A stretch of DNA of 64,000 nt from Ptychodera flava (Eukaryota > Hemichordata > Enteropneusta > Ptychoderidae): assembly GCF_041260155.1 (NCBI RefSeq), contig NC_091933.1, positions 34,638,793-34,702,792 of the forward strand, given 5' to 3'. Of the stretch, positions 24,498 to 36,237 are shown one piece after another. The notes under the pieces were generated by a model. The model saw nothing but the letters and a program-made list of their open reading frames with translations. It searched no databases and was not told the origin of the DNA. Positions within the stretch are counted from its first letter, which is position 1. Every line of letters begins with the position of its first letter. The translations under genes were made by a program, and so were the position numbers.

Positions 24498-27194
24498 ATG
24501 GAAAAAAACGGTACGTATTAGTACATTAGCTACCTCACAAAAGTTTCGCAAAAAACAAAAACAAACAAACAAAAAAGTTTCACGCTGCTGAAGCGATACA
24601 TAGACATCTTTAAAGTAATAATTTTTGTGGCTCGTTCAGATTTTTTGTACGATGTGAAATGAAGTGGAGCTTCGTAATCAATCTCACACTTTGTCTATAT
24701 ATGGTGTGTAAACTTTGAGGCCAAAGGTGATGTATGGCTACTAGACGTTTATCAATTTGGAACAGTTGTAAGCAGGGCTGTCTTATATAGTGAAGACATC
24801 ATGATACAAATCTGATAAACTAGACCGAGCACTTCTTGATCACGAAGAGATATAGGCATTAAGCACTTAGTTGTATTAGAATGCTCGTGTCTAAAGCATG
24901 TATACAGAATGCTCCCCCTGGGTCTTTTAATGCTGTTAATGGCAATTATACAAATATAACAGACTGGCAATAAGAAATGTTATCAGTCCAAGAACTTTCT
25001 TTTAAAATTTCCATCACCATCATCACAGTACCAGCGTCATCTCCATTTCACTTATTTTCCTCCCAGATTTCCAGTATGCAATCGTCGGAGCAGGTCCTGC
25101 CGGTGTTCAGATGGCCTATTGCATGGAGAAAGCCGGCAAAGACTACATAGTCCTAGAAAAAAACGATTGCCCTGGGTCATTCTTCAAAGTACATCCTCGT
25201 CACCGTACACTGATCTCCATAAACAAGAGATTTAACTATTTCCCTGAGAAAGAGTTCAATCTCCGCCATGACTGGAACTCGCTCCTCTGTGACGATATGG
25301 CCTTGCAATTTAAGAATTACACTGAAGAACTTTTTCCGCCAGCTGATGCCCTCGTCGAGTGAGTATTAACATTTTCGCCAGTCTTCACAGACGAATAGAC
25401 AGACGATTTTATACCTGATTTTCTACATCGTCATCAAAATAGCACAATCATAGAATCCAAAGGGCCTGGGATTAGATTTCTCACACGAGTTGGGGATATC
25501 CCCCAACGAGTGTGAGAAATCTGATCCGAGGTCCTTCGTGTGTGAGATTCTTTTTCTCACATGACAATACACCGCTTTCGTACAAGTGCATTTATACACA
25601 GTGTGGGACGATATTCTGAGAGTGTGGAATCAATTTTTCCCACACCGTCGACCCAACATTCCCAGTTGCTAGAAATTTGAGAATCTCATTTTCCAGGCTG
25701 TCAAGTGCATCTCCATGTGAGAGATCGTTTTTGGAACCTCAGAGAAAAAAGACGATGAGCATGATCCTTTACAAGGGCAAGAGGAAAGCAAAATGAATCT
25801 GTGCTTTCCTCTAACCGTTACAAAGTAATAAACGTTAATGGTCGCCCCTTATTCCTTCAATGAAATAAAATGCACTTCTGTGTTTTATGAAGAAACTGGA
25901 GGATACAAACGGCCTTTATTTGTTTCATTCAATTTCTAATTGTCATATATCGTTATATGCCACATTATATACCTGTCTTACGGTTGTGTGTGTCGCGTTC
26001 GCTTCAACGAAAGCCAGTTTTATCTTTGTATGTGGTTGTTACTTTATTACATACAAGTTCATTTCCCATCGTCCGTTGCTGCAATAAATGATTTGCTACA
26101 GTGAATAATGTTTCGAACTTTGCTTGCGTAAATCCTTGTGTGCATGCATATCTCTCTGACAATAGACACTGGGGCCGCTCAGCTTTATATTCCATGTTCG
26201 ATACGTTGATATCATGAATTATGAAACAATAAAGACTATCAAAACTTACCAAACATGCTTTTAATCCAATGATTTCCTGTAATATTCCCTTGGGAGAAGG
26301 GCAGAGATCGGTTTGCGTAAGCATAGAATACCTCCACTTGCAAATCCGCGGACAGTTTTATTGCATATCATGTTCATGTTATCTCGTATGCGAGTTGATT
26401 AATTTACTTTGTAATAGTATATTTAACCACAGCGTTACCTCATGACATATTGTACTTATGTCTTTGCCCACTGTGTGCACCTCATTTTATGCTGGTATTC
26501 TATCTTTATGTGCTATATTCTCGTCATCATGTGTTGGTCTATGGCCTTCACATATTGAGTCCGCTTCATCATATATGCTGGTCTTGTGGCAATACATGAC
26601 AGGTTCACCTTAAATGTCATTGTTTTCAATCTTTACGTGTCCGGTCAAGGGTAGCATAATCAGGTTCTGTCTGAGTATGCTGGTTACTTCATCATGCGCT
26701 TCACTATATCATGGTTACTCTACCCCACTTGGTTAGAGTAACGCTGCGACTGCACGCCGATCTTGTTTCTTTATATATTGCACATGATTCATTAAATGCC
26801 TGCATACGTCCTTACACACTTCATCGAATCAACGACATTTTCAGGTCAACCATTCTTTGATACATACAAATCGCAGAAAGATTGTTGATATATTTCTTCT
26901 GTATTTGGAATCTGTTTTTGCATTAAATACTTTGTTCTTGGAGTTACAAGGTTACACTTTTCTATCGTGTACAGAAAGTGTTGAGTTTTTTCTAACTCAA
27001 ATCTAACATTCAAGCCTGAAAAAATACGACATTTCCAAGAATCGGAATTTGGTTTCAAGATCCAACGTCAAAATCTTCTCATTTTTGTGAAATCATTTCA
27101 ATGCAAATGATTCTCTTTGCCATAAAAATTCTATCTTTTCGTTTTATAACATTTTCCTGAAAAAGTATCAAAACTAGGGGTTACGTCCTTCAGA

Positions 27195-27263
<69 letters not shown>

Positions 27264-30200
27264 GTGATTTTTAATATGAATTTGTAAATTTCACCACTAT
27301 GATTTTTATGTCATTTAATTTCTAGGTACATGCACGACTACGTTGAAAAGTTTAATCTCAAAATTCGCTACAACACAGACATCGTCAATATCCATAGGGA
27401 GGCTGTTTTGGATGGCAAATTCCGTTCTCGCTTTACACTTACTGACAGTGAGGGAAACAAGACGACCTGCAAAGTCCTGCTGATGGGTACCGGTCCTGTC
27501 AAACCCCATGACCCTGACATCGAAGGTATTGAACATGCTGTCTCATACCACGACCATTCAATCGACCTAAAAGAGTACGAAAACAAGAAAGTGCTCATCC
27601 TTGGTGGAGGAAACAGCGCTTTTGAAGTAAGTGCACTTCTTCAATCGGAATACAGTAGTGACCACTTGAAGCAATCGCATGCCGTTTAATGTATCATTAT
27701 CAGCTATATCCTGTACTCTGACAGCTAGTTGCGTCAAAATGCATGCCCCCTTGCAAGGGAAGTTCATATTTCACTTAATTTGCACAGCTGTTACAGTATT
27801 TGTACATTTAAAATAATATGTACAGCTAACACGTCTGCATTATTAGCCAAGGTTTTGGAGACAAAAATTCTATTAATTGACACTTAAAAATTCAGAAGTT
27901 GATCTATTTTCTGAACTGGAAATGTTTCGAGTGGGGCAGATTAATAATTGATGTATAATTTGCCGCTTGTCTCTTTTAGACAGCAGATCATTTGGCCGGT
28001 AGCGCTGCTCTGATTCATATGTGCACTAGGAGGCCTGTTAAACTGGCATGGGACACCCATTTTGTGGGCAACTTGCGTGCTGTTAACAACTCCATATTGG
28101 ACATGTACCATCTCAAATCCCTCCATGCACTGCGTCAATGTGACACCCTTAAATTCATCAAAGGAGACGACGGCAAGATTTCTCAGGTCTTCAACATTGA
28201 GCTACCCAATTGGGATCCACCAGGCACCGGTACATTCACGGCCGAAGGATATGACAAAGTTATCCTGGCAACTGGATGGAAGTTCATCAATATTGATATG
28301 TTTGATGACAGCTGCAAACCAGGTAAATAGATCTGATTCCTGCTTCCTTCACAATTGCTGAAATTTGAGGTGAAGAGTAACATAAGTATAAGGAAGGTTA
28401 GGGCCGAGCGACATCGTATTACTCACTGCAATTACACAGAAATGCGACTGTTCAGATCTGGAAAAACAAGGGACATTGGTGTCTAGAACTTTAGCGATTA
28501 CATATATTGAAATAACTTACGAAAGGAAACTCAAAGGGTGCAGATTGAAGCTTATAGTTTGCTCAGTGATGCAATTTTGTGTATCATTGTGACCTTTTTT
28601 CATTTGTACAGACACACACACGTTGGGCAGATACCCTGTCCTTGACGAACACTGGGAGACTACTGTACCTGATCTTTATTTCATCGGCACTGCAATGCAA
28701 GCACGAGATCGCAGAGCAGCTTCGGGTTTCATCCATGGTTTCCGTTACAATGTCCGCTCGCTATCTTATATGCTCGGTCTGCGCTACGACGGTGACGATC
28801 TCTGGAAGGAGGTGTTTCCAACACTCAACGCTGACGAAATTGCGAAGTTCATGATTAGTAAGTGTTATTGTATTTGTTTGAATTGTGCTCTTTCCTTTCC
28901 ACTGGCCAGATGTGAGCAGAATATGATTGGATAATTTTTTCATCTCAGTATCTTCATCCTTGCCGAGTGCGCCCTCATGAGTGAAACGAGTCCTCAACGA
29001 TCTCACCGGGAACATCGATGTGACTTCGCTCGGAAATTAAGCTGGAGATATTCTGCCTTATATGTATACTTAAAGACATATTTTCACCAGTTTTCTTATT
29101 TATTACCTTGTTTGATTAACAGTGAAAAACATGTTTATCCTAAACAGAAATTCAATGGTTGTATTCAATTGACTGACACTATATTGCCTCCTCTTTCCAG
29201 ATCGTATCAGTCTCTCGTCGGCGCTTTACCAGCTTAATCAGGGATTTATGTGCGATGTTGCAGTCTTTAAACCAGAGGAAGGTCCGAAACGAGGTATAGT
29301 TTTTCAACTCTTTTACACTCCTACTCGCACCTTTTAGATATCACTTGTTTCTTCTCTATAGCTGACAGATGCGAAAAAAATGAATGTCCATTGTCGATTT
29401 CTTGATTGAAAACTTTGCGCTCGTAATGAATATATTTCTTTATGTTATGTATAACGACATAAACGCCCCGCTGTAAAATTATTTAGAATATTTGTCATGT
29501 TTTCAGACGGAAACGAAACCATGAAGGGCACTCTGCAATACTATTATGAACTGCCTCATGCCTGGGTTTTGAAGAATGACTATTTCATGAATCAAGAAAA
29601 CATGATGATCATAACCATTGAAGATGGTCATCACAGGTAAGATTCTTCCAGTTTTGCGAGATTGAAATTCAGGTGACTGCACCAGTTCAATTTTATTTCG
29701 AGGCTCTCTTACCAGAAAGCCTTAATACCCAAGTTAAATGGAGAGATTTGAATCTCACATTGATCTTCCTGAGTGTTCGCAGCATTTTACGTACCAATCT
29801 AAGGCGACATAGCGCACAGCGTCTCCCATGGTCCGTAGACTGCGTTTGACGACTGAAAATTCGCGTTCATTTTGACTCAGATCCTTGCAGAATGTCAGTT
29901 CGCTTGGTTTAATTCCTGAACGTCACTGGCGAATACTGGTTTGGTTTTTTGGTTTGAAGAAAATTTTAAACCACCAGCTTCGATGGTTATTTTGTTTCAC
30001 GCATGAAATATCAAGAAATTGTGCAAAATACTGAAACGAATGCGAATCTTTCATGATTGAGATGGAACACGTTCATTACTATTCAGCCGACTTTTGAGCC
30101 AAATTCTCATCGCAACTTTTTTTCTCTCAATAGATTTCCAAATGCAAGCGTGACTGATTTCTTCCAGCCTGGTGACATGAATCCACGTAGTTGCAAATGC

Positions 30201-32148
30201 ACGGCTTTTCCACAGGGCGCCTTTCGCTCGTACAAAAATGGCACCCTCACAGAGGAACTCCATATTTGTGGCTCCCTTGTTGTCAGGGCTGACAAGAAGA
30301 TGTTTACTGGGGACGCAAATCCAGAGCGTTTCACTAACAAAGTCAAGAACCTTCTTCACAGACAGGTATTCACCGGGTTCATATTATTCTAAGATTAATA
30401 TTCATGAATACTTGATATTGGTTTATTCAATTCATGCATACTTAAAAGTGTCTTCATCGTAGTAGTTGCGAGCCATAATTTTTAGCCCGTTTCTTCAAAC
30501 AATGATGCTTGTAAATTTATTACAGTGAGTGCAGAATAATCATCTCTATCAAGTTTACGTTTTGTCTTCTTTTCTTTACATTGAGTAAAAACTGCATTAA
30601 TCTGGAAACTAGTTATTTGAACCATAATGCTGACAAATGTGCCGTGCGAAGCCATTTGTATTCATCGCCGCCGGAGTCATGTTAAGGACACTAGATCTTA
30701 GACTAGTCTACATGTAAGCTTCGTTTGCTAGTGTTATTTCCGTGCACTTGAAAGACATTTACGGTAGAATGCACCGGGGACAGACATTCGGACTCTCATA
30801 CCACTCGGGGGGGGGGGGGGGGGCCTCGTTTCAAACTCTTGGTGTAAAATATTCATCTTTGTTTTCGAAAATCGAAAATTTATTTTTCTCCAAAGAGTTA
30901 GCACAGGAATGACTTCCATTTTGAATTTCAGATATCGGCAATTTTTGTCTCTCTTGTACCAAAATCTGTAGGGTGATCCTCCATTACCATTCTTGATTTG
31001 GTTAGAGAAAAGTTGAAAGTTTTATTTAGGAAAGTTCGAGCAAAATTTTAAGTCATTCACTTTCGAGGAGCGAAGTACCTTAAAGGTATACAGTTACCTG
31101 TAATCTGAATATGCCCATATATGGTCAAAGGGGCGTTCCTTGGTATTCAAAATGCCCATGTGAGGGCGCTGTTTTTAAAAAGCGGCCACCCGCTTAAAAC
31201 CTGTGATTGGTTAGATTTTCTCTTTCCATGGTAACAGTGGCAAAATTGGAACAGGTGACAGTGTACCTTTAACCGGTATTGTAATTTCATTAAAGGTGAG
31301 AGTGGGTGACAGATATTCGGACTCGTAAATATTCACAATGCATTTTGGTCTGTCACTTGTGGGGCTCATTTTGAAGCTCAGTTGGCAAATAAAGTTTTAA
31401 CAGGCCGCTTTTTGTGAAAATCGAAAATTTTATTTTCCCACTAAGAGTTAACACAGAGATGGAGGCCATTTTGAATTCCAAGTGTTGGTTAAAGTTCGGT
31501 GATATTTGTTTCAGGGACAATTTTTTGCACATGATACCCCCTCCCCCGATTTGCATTCCTTTTTTTTCCGAAAGGCAATGGTTTAAAGTTTTCATAAGTA
31601 AAGTTTGGGCAATAGTTAAGGTAAACTACCTTAGAACTGATATTAATACATCTGTAAAATGCGTATTCACACTTAAGAACCAAGTTGAATCAATAAAAAT
31701 AATAGTATTTCTCATATGTAAATGGTTTGAACAATTTAGGGAATGTGTCGTGACCCTTAGGCTAATCCCTGGGTCGTTCAAATTGGTCTGAAATTACCAG
31801 GACGTGTTGTGAGCTTGTGATATTCATCGCCAAATCTTATTTAAGTTACAATCACAGATGATTAGACAAGGATTACACATTGTTTACTGTGTCAAGGCTA
31901 ACGATTTCAATTTTGAAATCATATACTTTTTGCCATTCTGAACAACGGATGGACGATAAACACAAGGTTACGTTTGTCTCTTTCAGCTTGGTATTGGCCG
32001 TGGTGACCATTTCGAAAGACTCTTCCCCGATGAAGAATGGAAGAAGGTTTACAGGCCATGGACAGCCGAAGAGATTGAAGAGAGGCGAATGCAAGAGATG
32101 GCAAAGAAGTCGATGACATTCGAGTGTAAACTTGGTATTTCCTCATAA
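24498..32148 (+). CDS. FOXRED2-like FAD-dependent oxidoreductase, 603 aa, nine coding exons
   Basis: Coding exons: 24498-24510, 25067-25358, 27326-27626, 27980-28322, 28612-28857, 29201-29293, 29507-29636, 30134-30365, 31987-32148. All junctions are GT-AG and the frame stays open (1,812 nt). The ATG follows an in-frame TAA in the same exon (24439-24510). Visible motifs: FAD Rossmann GAGPAG (residues 12-17) with the acidic strand end at E35; PGSFF then HRTLISINKRF (~40-60); a second nucleotide-binding GGGNSAFE (195-202); ATGW (299-302); LYFIGTA (338-344); GFIHGFRY (355-362). These match the FOXRED2/ERFAD family of pyridine-nucleotide flavoproteins; human FOXRED2 acts in ER-associated degradation. 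Unlike it, this protein has no N-terminal signal peptide and no KDEL-like tail, so a cytosolic enzyme with an unknown substrate is likelier. The C-terminal third (residues 430-603) is less conserved. Intron 9 holds three MITEs. Confidence 0.85.
25474..25522. repeat. Inverted repeat in intron of the FOXRED2-like gene
   Basis: AGATTTCTCACAC (25474-25486) and GTGTGAGAAATCT (25510-25522) are perfect complements, with GAGTTGGGG / CCCCAACGA pairing further inside. Further CTCACAC/GTGTGAGA phrases continue to ~25562. This is probably part of a hairpin-type MITE. Confidence 0.8.
27198..27261. repeat. (CT)n microsatellite upstream of coding exon 3
   Basis: About 32 CT units ending ~65 bp before the exon at 27326. 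It could extend the polypyrimidine context of that intron's 3' end, but this is not required for the acceptor TTTCTAG. Confidence 0.95.
30763..31079 (-). mobile_element. TTAA-flanked MITE, copy 2 (with G17 run)
   Basis: Minus orientation. Begins GGTAGAATGCACCGGGGACA after a degenerate TTAC and ends at TTAA 31080-31083. A homopolymer of 17 G (30807-30823) replaces the short G run that other copies have at this place. It lies in intron 9 of the FOXRED2-like gene. Confidence 0.85.
31084..31268. mobile_element. Second, unrelated TTAA-flanked MITE (~185 bp)
   Basis: Termini AGGTATACAGTTACCTG and CAGGTGACAGTGTACCT are inverted complements at 14 of 17 positions. It is flanked by TTAA at 31080-31083 and 31269-31272; the left TTAA is also the right flank of copy 2. 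The interior carries TTTCCATGGTAAC. No coding capacity. Confidence 0.7.
31294..31630 (-). mobile_element. TTAA-flanked MITE, copy 3 (divergent)
   Basis: Minus orientation. Flanked by TTAA at 31290-31293 and a degenerate TTAG at ~31631. It keeps GACAGATATTCGGACTC, GTTAACACAGAGATGGAGGC and CCATTTTGAAT but has lost part of its left terminus and drifted more than the other copies. Confidence 0.75.
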
Positions 32149-32257
32149 AAATCCAGTTTAAAATGAAGGAAAAAACAAAGAAGAAAGTTATGATAGCCAT
32201 TTGATCATATTATCATAGTAGATATCTTCAGAACAAATACGAAATTTATTATGAATC

Positions 32258-32263
32258 AATAAA
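32258..32263 (+). terminator. Poly(A) signal of the FOXRED2-like gene
   Basis: AATAAA lies 110 bp after the stop codon, the first canonical hexamer downstream of it on the plus strand. Cleavage would be expected ~15-30 bp further on. Confidence 0.65.
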
Positions 32264-32289
32264 AACTGTAATTTATGGCATAAAAATCG

Positions 32290-34040
32290 CACTAATAAAT
32301 AACTTATAAATAGCTGTATATTTAAGCAAAAAAATTGAAATATTGACTTATCCTCAAATGAAAAATGTCTAGATAGAAATAAATGCTATAAGCTTAGTCT
32401 ACAAAGAAAAGTATACAAAGAAAATAGTTACTATAGTCTGAGAAAGTCCATTTGTGGTCAGTAGGGAGACAAATTTCATAGTCTGCATGGCAAATAAATG
32501 TATTATGCACAGAAACAAATTGATGGTCCAACCAACAATAAAATTCATTTTTGAACCTGCAGAGTAAAACAAATTCTAAGTTAGCACTGAAAATAAGAGA
32601 CACATAGTCTGCACAAATAATAAACGTTATAGTGGATAGAGAATTAAAGTTGAGTCTGCTGAGAAAATACAATTCATAATTTGCAGAGAAATAAATTTCA
32701 AAGTCTGAACAGGGTTTATTTGTACATGTCCCTTCAAATAATGAATGTCTACCAGTCATTGTTCAGTAAGTATTACAGATGAACCTCAAATCAACCTAGA
32801 ATTGACTGTTTGATGAATTTTCATTGTAATGGAAGCCTCATTATGATAGAAACCAATAAATCCACTGCAGAATCAAACAAATATCTCTTCATTGTATTCA
32901 CTAACACTTATAATTCTGTTGTCTTTGGCTATAACGTTTGGGTTAGAAGAATGAAGTTATGTGTTCTTTGGCAAAATGTTTCATCTGCCTTGAATTTAAA
33001 CATAATAGTAAGATATTATTTGGTTTCATTTCACAGCCCTGTATGGGGCGACATCAAAAGTTCAATGTAGGATAAAAAACTTAAATCTGCAATCAAGCTA
33101 ACCAGGGCAGGGCAGGTTGTGCATGTGTCGAAAAAAAATGCTGGCTTCAACATGAAAGTGTAAATTTTTACCTTAAATCAATTTGTCGGAAAGAAACTTT
33201 TTCGGGTAAAACACCTAACCAACCCCCCAACTAAAAGGAATAAGTTTTTTATCAGACATTGAACTTTTGACATTGCCCCTAAGATGGTATCTGGTATCAA
33301 CCTGGTATGACAGCATACATTTTTTTCCCTCAGATAGAATACACCTCAGGGACAGATATTTGGACTCTGTCCGTCTTACCACTTTGAGGGATGTGACTGG
33401 TGTCATGGACAACACTCTTCATCTTGCATCAATCTAAACTATTTCACAAAAGCTGAAAGGCACAGCAAGCCATCCATTTTATCAATTTAATTGGGAGTTT
33501 GAGATAGGTGTGCCTGTACTTCACCAGAAATAAAAAAAATGGGGAATATGGTGTACATAAAGCATTCTGATGCAATCAAAACAGGCTCTCTGACATCAGA
33601 ATGTAGCACGATCTACAGAGGAAACACCAAACACAGACAAATTTTGAAAATTTTTATCTCCTCAGTGAATTATTGAGACTGACCTGCAGATTACTTGCGC
33701 ATGTGTAGGTAGCTTTTACTGATTGATAAATCCTGCATCTTTACCTTGTCTATACTCATTTGAGGATTGAGGAGACCACCTTTACTCTGATCCTTTTACT
33801 TTCATGTTTTATATTGTCTGTCTCCTTTTCAGATGGCCATCAATTCTTTCCCAAAACTCATTCCAAACACCCAAGAAACAAGACTTTCTTACCTAGTAGG
33901 CATTTCATGCAACAAGAGGCTCAATTTCCTTGGCAATATCAATACATATACATGGATCTGAGGCTACATGAACCAGTGTAACATAAAATTCCTTTTGAGC
34001 CAGAGCTCTGACTTTTCTATGCTCCCTCACTCTGCAAAAC
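32290..34040. other. Intergenic, no gene; one probable MITE fragment
   Basis: At ~33333-33400 the phrase AGATAGAATACACCTCAGGG followed by ACAGATATTTGGACTC matches the right terminus of the TTAA MITE in minus orientation, without the rest of the element. Otherwise AT-rich sequence with no credible exons. Confidence 0.55.
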
Positions 34041-34047
34041 CACTTAA

Positions 34048-34335
34048 GGTAGCATGTGCCTCGAAGTGAAAGACTTACATTTTCACTCAAAATGTCCTCA
34101 AGGAATCATTCAACCATGTTCTTACCCAAGATTATCGATAGTTGAAATTAAAAATGGCCACTATCCATGAGTTAACTCTATGGAGAAAAATAAAATTTTG
34201 ATTTTCGAAAAAACTGAGACAGTGAAAATTTTTCTTTTACAAAGAGCTCTAAAACGAATCCCAACAAGTGGTAGAACAGAAACAAATTACAGAAGTTTGA
34301 TAGTCTGAATATCTATCCCTAAGGCACATTCTACC
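34048..34335 (+). mobile_element. TTAA-flanked MITE, copy 4 (internally shortened)
   Basis: 288-bp copy between TTAA 34044-34047 and TTAA 34336-34339. It lacks ~60 bp of the body (the GGGGTCACC-GGTACTAG region) but keeps both termini. Confidence 0.9.
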
Positions 34336-34339
34336 TTAA

Positions 34340-34684
34340 GGTAGTACGCGCCTCGAAAGTGAAAGACTTAAACTTTTGCTCAAACTTTCCTTGAGGAATC
34401 TTTCAACCATTCTCTTTCAAAATCAAGAAAACCGGGGTCACCGTGGAAATTTTGGTACTAGGGAAACAAATAACTCAAGAATTACCAATATTTAAAATTC
34501 AAAATGGCCCCCATCCCTATGTTAACTCTATGGAGAAACATAAAATTTTCGAATTTTGAAAAACTAAGCCAGTGAAAAACTTTCTTACATCAAGAGCTTT
34601 AAAATCAACCCCCAAAGCTGTATATCAGGAAAGAATTGTAAAAGTTTGAGAGTCCAAATTTGTGTCCCGGAGGCGTGTTCTACC
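34340..34684 (+). mobile_element. TTAA-flanked MITE, copy 5, abutting copy 4
   Basis: Full-length 345-bp copy in the same orientation as copy 4. Its left TTAA (34336-34339) is the right TTAA of copy 4; its right TTAA is 34685-34688. It contains CAAAATGGCCCCCATCCC and the shared GTTAACTCTATGGAGAAA. Confidence 0.92.
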
Positions 34685-34689
34685 TTAAT

Positions 34690-35665
34690 GCAAAGAAGCA
34701 AACTAATTTCTGACAAGGCAAAATGCTTCACAGATTGACATCAATGACAGGTATTAGATCAATGAAACACTCCCTACAGACTTTTCAGTAATAGAGAGAG
34801 ATAAGCAAAGAAGTGTTTTACTTCATGATTTTGCACAGTGGACAGTTTATCAAGGCGTTTCTCCAGACAACAAACTGCATGCACACCACATATTGAAGTA
34901 TGACAACTGGTTTAAGTTTGTTGATAGTATTATCTCCTGAGGGAGAGGGAATTTCAAACAAGTAGTAAAAAGATGAAAGTCATAATTGTTTAAATCAGCC
35001 AGTTAAAAAACCATAAGTACAAGGGGAGTGTATGGTGTACAGGCAGTCTTGAAGCAGCGGTCACATTCAATGTTACACGGTGCAGAAAATTATTGTTAAA
35101 TTTCCTTACAGTCTGAAACTTTCATTTTTATCCCTACCTTACTATGGTATGTAATTTGCATATAGATAATGACTAAATGATAATAATACAAAGACTAATG
35201 AGAACAATTTGTCAAATTTCATGGCAATCCTAATGGTATATAAGTGAAGTACCATACAGCTTAATCAAAAAGCTGCCGGCTGTTTTTAACAATGAATGTG
35301 GTAATCAAACTTGCTGTAACTTGAATCCGTCAACATATATGACAGATATTCAAACATTTTTATAACTATAAACATCAATGAATAGGAACATATGAATTTG
35401 CATTTGCTGAAAATCTTTAAATGCTATGACTAAAAAATAAAAGTTGCAATCAAAACCACATCAGAACTTCAAATTCTTGCGTGTCATCAAAGTAACTTAT
35501 GACAGTATTAAACATATCCAACAGTATGTAATTATGAAAAGATTGATGATAAATACAATCCTGTGATAAGTAAAATGCTTTTCAATGGATTTCAAATATT
35601 AATAATCAAATCTTTTCTGACATCAAAGTCACTTTCACTTAAATATAAGTAAAATTTATAACATT
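34690..35665. other. Intergenic, nothing recognised
   Basis: AT-rich sequence without credible open frames, terminal repeats or tandem structure that I can identify. Confidence 0.4.
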
Positions 35666-35668
35666 ATG

Positions 35669-36119
35669 GCCCTGTCAAATCTATTTAGCCAGCGTACGCC
35701 AACATATGAAAAATTTGGTGAAGACACTGAGCATACGTCGAATACATTATGGGTAAGTTTTGTACAAGTTAAGAGCACGCCGAAGCATACTGGTATACGT
35801 CGTAGTACAGCGAGGTCATAAAAAACTTTTGTGCATGCACAAGTTTTCGACGTATGGCAGTATGTGGCTCATAGGTCCTGCACACGTAGGCCATAAGTTG
35901 TAGGTAGGTTATGCGCTCGTTGACACACATTGGCACATGTTACTTGTAAGTTACTCGTAAGTCGAAATGCGTCGAGAGAATTGTCTGGCAAATCCAAAAC
36001 GTATTTTTAACCAATGAGTACGGTATGAATATGCTATGTATACACCCAAAATTGAAAAACACATCGAGAATTTTGATACGTCGGCATATGCTGGCTAAAC
36101 CATCAAGGTGTGACAGGGC
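35669..36119. mobile_element. 451-bp MITE-like element with GCCCTGTCA termini
   Basis: Begins GCCCTGTCAAATCTATTTAG and ends with TGACAGGGC. After a small length difference the arms pair again (TTTAGCCAGCGTACGCC against GGCATATGCTGGCTAAA). The interior is rich in ACGT/TACG motifs. The flanks show no clear target duplication, so the class is unsure; the termini resemble hAT-type ends. It lies 118 bp from the last exon of the IHO1-like gene. Confidence 0.7.
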
Positions 36120-36237
36120 ACTTATACAAAGGCTACATCTCAAAACAGCACATCTTTTTCCCCTATCCTACTTTGGAAAGTCTTGAGAATGCCCTCCTTT
36201 TTAATCAATGGAGAGTATCTTTGGATTCATAAAAAAT

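Noticed and set aside
27330..27689. 119-codon frame taken as a separate protein
   Set aside because: It is an internal exon of the FOXRED2-like gene plus intron read-through past the donor at 27627.
33760..33981. 73-codon frame with a signal-peptide-like start
   Set aside because: It begins with TTG, has no ATG in place, and has no splice partners or downstream domain; hydrophobicity alone is weak in AT-rich DNA.
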